DNA of 7,811 bases from Erythrobacter sp. (GTDB lineage Bacteria; Pseudomonadota; Alphaproteobacteria; Sphingomonadales; Sphingomonadaceae), in contig NZOF01000133.1 in assembly GCA_002695185.1 (NCBI GenBank), positions 1 to 7,811 of the forward strand. Direction: 5' to 3'. The notes below the pieces were generated by a model, which did not search any database, had not been told where the DNA came from, and saw only the letters and a program-made list of their open reading frames with translations. The stretch's first letter is position 1; each line of letters begins with the position of its first letter. A program made the translations under genes and the position numbers. Positions 5,230 through 7,811 of the stretch are shown here, in pieces.

Positions 5230-5937
5230 ATGTCTGTGTTTGAGGGCGCACCTGATCGGCTCCGGGAGGAGCGATTGCGGGTTAAGCTCAGCCAAAAGGC
5301 GTGCGCAGAAGCCGTTGGCGTGAATAAAAACAGCCAGTTAGCCTACGAAAACGGAAACTCACCGATCACGCTAGATTACCTAGCCAAGCTGCCTCCGCTC
5401 GGGATTGACGCTCAGTATGTCGCTGTCGGTCGCCGCCAGCGTCACCCTTTAGTGGAGCAGATGGTCGCTGCCCCGGGCTTTAAAGCGATCAACCAGCGCC
5501 TCGATGATACCGGTGCGCCGATCGAGGCGGGTGATCTTGTCGAGATTGAGGAGATCGACATGCGCTACGGCATGGGCGCGAGCGACGTGACCGGTTATGT
5601 CGAGCCTGAAAAGCGGGTGTTCTCCCGCGCTTGGCTGCGGAACTTTACCGACGCTCGGCCCGGTCAGTTGTACTGGGCTATTGGGCAGGGGGACTCGATG
5701 GAGCCCACCATAGTTAGCGGCGACCTGATCCTGATCGACCGTAGTCAGGACACGATGTATGACCGGGATCTTATTTGGGCATGCACGGTCGGCGACTTCG
5801 GGATGATTAAGCGTTTGCGGCCGACGCGTGAAGGCGTCACCATTCTTTCAGACAATCCTTCCGTGCCCAATGACTTCGCCGTCGATGACGAACTGCGCAT
5901 TATTGGCCGCGTGATTGCCAAGGTGGGTAAGCTATGA
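5230..5937 (+). CDS. CI/LexA-type phage repressor with S24 peptidase domain
   Basis: Maintains lysogeny by blocking the early operon. The 235-residue product has an XRE-type helix-turn-helix at about residues 9-57 (LSQKACAEAVGVNKNSQLAY), a linker, and a C-terminal S24 domain. The catalytic pair is Ser156 in GDSMEP and Lys194 in GMIKRL; the 38-residue spacing matches LexA-type proteins, so RecA-stimulated self-cleavage is possible. A canonical Ala-Gly cleavage site is not evident at the usual distance of about 34 residues before the serine; Thr121-Gly122 falls there instead, so cleavage may be altered or absent. The ATG at 5230 is only 1 base after AGGA, whereas GTG at 5236 is 7 bases after it and may be the true start. 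The gene ends in an ATGA overlap with the next. Codon use is less GC-rich than in the early operon. Confidence 0.93.
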   Translation: MSVFEGAPDRLREERLRVKLSQKACAEAVGVNKNSQLAYENGNSPITLDYLAKLPPLGIDAQYVAVGRRQRHPLVEQMVAAPGFKAINQRLDDTGAPIEAGDLVEIEEIDMRYGMGASDVTGYVEPEKRVFSRAWLRNFTDARPGQLYWAIGQGDSMEPTIVSGDLILIDRSQDTMYDRDLIWACTVGDFGMIKRLRPTREGVTILSDNPSVPNDFAVDDELRIIGRVIAKVGKL

Positions 5938-6251
5938 ATTCGCTCATTCGATACACATCCATCGCTTTGGGTCTCATGGCATTGGGTACGGCTCTATATT
6001 TTGCGAATGCAGAACGAATTTGTCGAACTCACGAGAGCGATTACCTGAATGCAATCGATGAAGTAGTCAGCAATAACGCATTGCAGCAGGTCGACCGGAG
6101 CGAGGAGTTCGAAGCGATGGTCGAACACGACAATGAGCAGGCTTGGGATAGAGCGGCAGCAGCATTTGGCCAGCTGCGCGAGACCTGCGGTGAAAGGCGG
6201 ATGAAAGCCGCTCACCGCCGAGCAAACGAAATGATTTTGCGCGGACCATGA
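5934..6251 (+). CDS. Small secreted or membrane-anchored protein of the repressor operon
   Basis: A 105-residue protein whose ATG overlaps the repressor stop (ATGA); AAGGTGGG lies just upstream, so it is co-expressed with the repressor in the lysogen. Residues 7-24 form a hydrophobic segment (YTSIALGLMALGTALYF) followed by ANA at 24-26, a good signal peptidase I site, so export to the periplasm is likely; an uncleaved anchor is the alternative. The mature part is charged and helical with two cysteines, Cys30 and Cys85, which could form a disulfide, and a basic end (RRMKAAHRRANEMILRG). No family is recognised. Genes co-transcribed with a repressor and facing the envelope often alter host surface properties or exclude other phages, but that is only an inference from context. 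Confidence 0.78.
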   Translation: MNSLIRYTSIALGLMALGTALYFANAERICRTHESDYLNAIDEVVSNNALQQVDRSEEFEAMVEHDNEQAWDRAAAAFGQLRETCGERRMKAAHRRANEMILRGP

Positions 6252-6352
6252 GCACCGCGAAGACTTTTGCACGCAGACGATGGTCGGCTACTCGCGCGCT
6301 ATCCTATCGTGAGGGGGAGAAGCTCTCCGGCGAGCGGTCCTTACTATGGTAA
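6248..6352 (+). CDS. Possible 34-residue basic peptide in the repressor operon
   Basis: A very short frame, MSTAKTFARRRW and onward, whose ATG overlaps the previous stop by ATGA and whose TAA overlaps the next start by a few bases. It has no clear ribosome-binding site and no recognisable motif beyond its basic, Ser/Arg-rich composition. The stop-start architecture on both sides is the only support, and chance is a real alternative in such a short stretch. It may simply be a spacer that carries ribosomes onward. Confidence 0.3.
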   Translation: MSTAKTFARRRWSATRALSYREGEKLSGERSLLW

Positions 6353-6507
6353 AGCGTCCATACCTGGTCGTGATAGATATGGAGGGTGCCGAGATCGCAA
6401 CCTCGCGGCGATCGGTTGCCGGCTGGTCGCACGATCGGGCCATTAAGCTGCGCGAGGATATGGAAGCCGCGATGGGCAACGGGTGCTCTGTCGAGGTGCG
6501 CGGATGA
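6346..6507 (+). CDS. Small hypothetical protein of the repressor operon
   Basis: A 53-residue frame from ATG 6346, overlapping the end of the preceding micro-frame and ending in an ATGA overlap with the next gene. The sequence (MVKRPYLVVIDMEGAEIA, then RAIKLREDMEAAM) alternates a beta strand with a helix in a normal amino-acid balance and reads like a small folded protein. GAGCGG about 9 bases upstream is a modest ribosome-binding site. No family is recognised, and there is one cysteine near the end. Position implies expression from the repressor promoter in the lysogen. Confidence 0.5.
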   Translation: MVKRPYLVVIDMEGAEIATSRRSVAGWSHDRAIKLREDMEAAMGNGCSVEVRG

Positions 6508-6632
6508 AGCCGCTCCGCGCACGGCTCGTTGACCTGGTCGTCGCAGTAGCGGCGATCGCTCTCTATGCGGCGATCTTCGCTACAACGCCTTGGCCCTGGT
6601 CGATCGGTCGCGAAGATTGTGTCCCAGTTTGA
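6504..6632 (+). CDS. 42-residue single-pass membrane peptide
   Basis: Starts at ATG 6504 (ATGA overlap with the previous gene) with GAGG 7 bases upstream, a good site. After a basic beginning (MKPLRARLVD) comes a strong hydrophobic segment, residues 9-27 (VDLVVAVAAIALYAAIFAT), then PWPWSIGREDCVPV. The layout is that of a small inner-membrane protein with a cytoplasmic N-terminus. It is the last gene of the repressor operon, and its stop codon overlaps the first CCCAGTT repeat of the presumed phage end (6623-6630). Small membrane peptides at this place could affect superinfection or lysis timing, but nothing here shows that. Confidence 0.55.
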   Translation: MKPLRARLVDLVVAVAAIALYAAIFATTPWPWSIGREDCVPV

Positions 6633-6801
6633 TGGGCCGAACATGCAGGGGGGGGCGGACGAAGGGAGAGCGCTTTTCGCCGGTTTTCCGCCGGATGACG
6701 TAAACTGGGCGCGTTTTTGCAAACTGGGCGGGCAAATGTCCCAGTTCTGTCGCGGTTCAGGAATGCAAGGCTATCCCTCAGAGGCCACTTAAAGCCCAGT
6801 T
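6623..6801. repeat. Five CCCAGTT repeats at the presumed phage left end
   Basis: The core CCCAGTT occurs on the plus strand at 6623-6629, 6740-6746 and 6795-6801, and as its complement AACTGGG at 6703-6709 and 6722-6728. The base after the core is T in three copies and C or A in the others; the base before is always T or G. The three middle copies are spaced exactly 19 bases apart, close to two helical turns, with the third inverted relative to the first two. Clusters of transposase-binding sites in both orientations just outside the repressor operon mark the left end of phage Mu and relatives, so these are probably transposase sites. They do not resemble the Mu site itself. Regulatory binding by a host or phage protein is the alternative. 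Confidence 0.6.
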
Positions 6802-7032
6802 ATGCGTTTCTAAGAGGCTGATGAGGCACTACCGCAGAATCCAGCAACACTTGGCAGGGATCGTCTAAATTCACCATGCGCTTTGACATTGGAGAGCGGG
6901 AGACAACTTCACGGCCTGTGTCCGAAAACGCCCGGATTTGCGCCATTCTCACCCGCCTGATCCTAGATAATCCCGCTTATTCCCGCCTAAACATCACTCC
7001 AACCCCTTCTGTCACCTAACATTTGGACAGGC
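6633..7032. other. Gene-free stretch holding the probable prophage-host junction
   Basis: No convincing gene lies between the last small repressor-operon gene and the flavoprotein gene. The left part contains an eight-G run (6648-6655) and four of the five CCCAGTT repeats. From about 6850 the sequence holds nothing phage-like. TTGACA at 6883-6888 is a perfect -35 without a good -10. At 6952-6986 CCCGC recurs three times with 20- and 10-base spacing in front of the flavoprotein gene. The phage terminus should lie shortly after the last repeat, perhaps within 6805-6850, but the target duplication cannot be recognised without the right end. Confidence 0.5.
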
Positions 7033-7602
7033 ATGGTTGATACGCTTCCCGCCGTTCTTGACGACGCCGTCCGCCGACTGGAGCGCGCGGCGAGCGATCG
7101 CGGGTCTCCGATGCATACTCCGGTGGTAGCAACAGCCGATGCGGACGCGCGGGTGATGGTGCTGCGAGCCTTCGCGCGCTGGACCCTGCGCTTCCATACC
7201 GACACTCGCGCGCCCAAGGTTGCGGTGATCCAGAGCGATCCGCGTGTCGGGGTGCTGTTCTACGACAAGGCCGAAAAAGTGCAGATCCGGGTGCGCGGCA
7301 CGGCGCGGGTCGAGCGGCACAGCGCGATCGCACAGGCGGCATGGGAGGCGGCCGACAACTTTGCGCGCCGCTGTTACCTGGGCGACGGGCCCGGAATGCA
7401 GAGCGATACGCCATCTTCCGGCCTGCCCGCGGCGTTCGAAGGCATCAAGCCGACCGATACCGATCTGGTCCCCGCACGCGAGAACTTCGGCGTGCTGCTG
7501 ATCGAGCTGACCCACCTCGACTGGTTCAGCCTTTCGCACGAGGGCCACCGGCGTGCGCAATTCGACCTCGAAAACGACCGATCCCGCTGGGTCACGCCCT
7601 AG
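7033..7602 (+). CDS. Pyridoxamine 5'-phosphate oxidase-family flavoprotein
   Basis: A 189-residue protein of the FMN-binding split-barrel family. The flavin-binding pattern of that family is visible: RVMVLRAF (40-47), FHTDTRAPK (54-62), then strands leading to QIRVRGTARV (84-93), and a C-terminal basic motif with RW (NDRSRWVTP). Such proteins bind FMN as dimers and include pyridoxamine-phosphate oxidases, general stress proteins and uncharacterised oxidoreductases; this one is shorter and divergent from the classic PdxH, so pyridoxal phosphate synthesis should not be assumed. The ATG at 7033 has GGA about 5 bases upstream. It lies outside the presumed phage end and is likely a host gene, with its GC-rich codons matching host style. 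The next gene follows after 33 bases on the same strand. Confidence 0.85.
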   Translation: MVDTLPAVLDDAVRRLERAASDRGSPMHTPVVATADADARVMVLRAFARWTLRFHTDTRAPKVAVIQSDPRVGVLFYDKAEKVQIRVRGTARVERHSAIAQAAWEAADNFARRCYLGDGPGMQSDTPSSGLPAAFEGIKPTDTDLVPARENFGVLLIELTHLDWFSLSHEGHRRAQFDLENDRSRWVTP

Positions 7603-7635
7603 ACCGCGCGAGCTGCTTGGCATAGGGGAGGCGGC

Positions 7636-7811
7636 ATGAAGCGCCCCCACCCGTCAGCCAAAAACCTGTTGCCGGGCATGGGCGAGGAGCTGATCAGCGC
7701 GAGCGACTGGAGCCGCCGTGCCGCCACGCTGGTGAGTGCGGTGCTGATCGGCCTGGTTGCGATCGGGTTCGCGATTGCGGGCGACCATGCCAGCAGCCTG
7801 TTCGAGCGGAC
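7636..7811 (+). CDS. Probable inner-membrane protein, N-terminus only
   Basis: The ATG at 7636 follows GGGGAG at a normal distance, and the frame runs open to the right edge, giving 58 residues. A polar N-terminus (MKRPHPSAKNLLPGMGEELI) and basic residues precede a transmembrane helix at about residues 29-49 (AATLVSAVLIGLVAIGFAIAG). The rest is outside the window, so the family cannot be named. It is probably co-transcribed with the flavoprotein gene and belongs to the host chromosome. Confidence 0.75.
   Translation, partial: MKRPHPSAKNLLPGMGEELISASDWSRRAATLVSAVLIGLVAIGFAIAGDHASSLFER

Noticed and set aside
6661..6694. Possible terminator after the repressor operon (CCGG-rich stretch with T runs)
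   Set aside because: CGCCGG is a direct repeat rather than an extended inverted one; the best stem is about 4 base pairs and no U-tract follows.
6565..6792. A 75-codon plus-strand frame covering the CCCAGTT repeats
   Set aside because: It overlaps the membrane peptide gene in another frame, lacks a ribosome-binding site, and most of it is simply translated repeats.
6883..6888. TTGACA as a promoter -35 box
   Set aside because: No acceptable -10 sequence 16-18 bases downstream.
1..7811. tRNA, rRNA, CRISPR arrays or insertion sequences
   Set aside because: I saw no cloverleaf, rRNA core, regularly spaced repeat-spacer units or intact transposase with terminal inverted repeats.

Overview
The window is GC-rich alphaproteobacterial DNA. 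Protein style, dense ATGA gene overlaps and GC-rich codon use suggest a sphingomonad or erythrobacter, but this is an impression, not a proof. About 85% of it looks like the early and immunity end of a Mu-like (transposable) prophage. The last kilobase or so looks like host chromosome.

Layout. From about 5150 down to 1, a tightly packed early operon runs on the minus strand. In transcription order it holds: a Ner-like regulator (5150-4905); an antirepressor/Rha-like regulator (4908-4216); a short gene resembling only the C-terminal beta-barrel of a Mu-type transposase (4219 to about 3926); a gene remnant (about 3480-3317); a ParB-like protein (3320-2310); a small Cys/His protein (2317-2090); a 50-residue hydrophobic micro-protein (2090-1938); an adenine-type DNA methyltransferase with a GTG start (1945-1253); four small proteins (1256-1053, 1056-850, 844-650, 653-456); and a larger protein running off the left edge (453-1). 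Most junctions are 4- to 8-base overlaps, implying one long mRNA with coupled translation. One gene breaks the pattern: 3487-3924 lies on the opposite strand between the transposase-like piece and parB. It looks like inserted cargo.

Immunity side. A divergent intergenic region (5151-5229) carries four CCTAA/TTAGG half-sites. It separates the early operon from a rightward operon starting with a CI/LexA-type repressor with an S24 peptidase domain (5230-5937). The repressor is followed by a chain of very small overlapping genes: a secreted protein (5934-6251), then 6248-6352, 6346-6507 and a membrane peptide (6504-6632).

End of the element. At 6623-6801 there are five copies of CCCAGTT in mixed orientation, three of them exactly 19 bases apart. 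Their place just outside the repressor operon matches the transposase-binding sites at the left end of phage Mu, so I read 6620 to about 6850 as the left end of the element in reversed orientation. The exact junction cannot be fixed without the right end. Beyond it are a pyridoxamine-phosphate-oxidase-like flavoprotein (7033-7602) and the start of an inner-membrane protein (7636 on), both apparently host genes.

How it fits together. Repressor and Ner-like protein probably compete at the intergenic operators to choose lysogeny or the early operon. The methyltransferase may protect the phage DNA. A transposase catalytic core and a MuB ATPase are not visible where Mu would place them, so the element may be defective, or those genes may lie outside the window.
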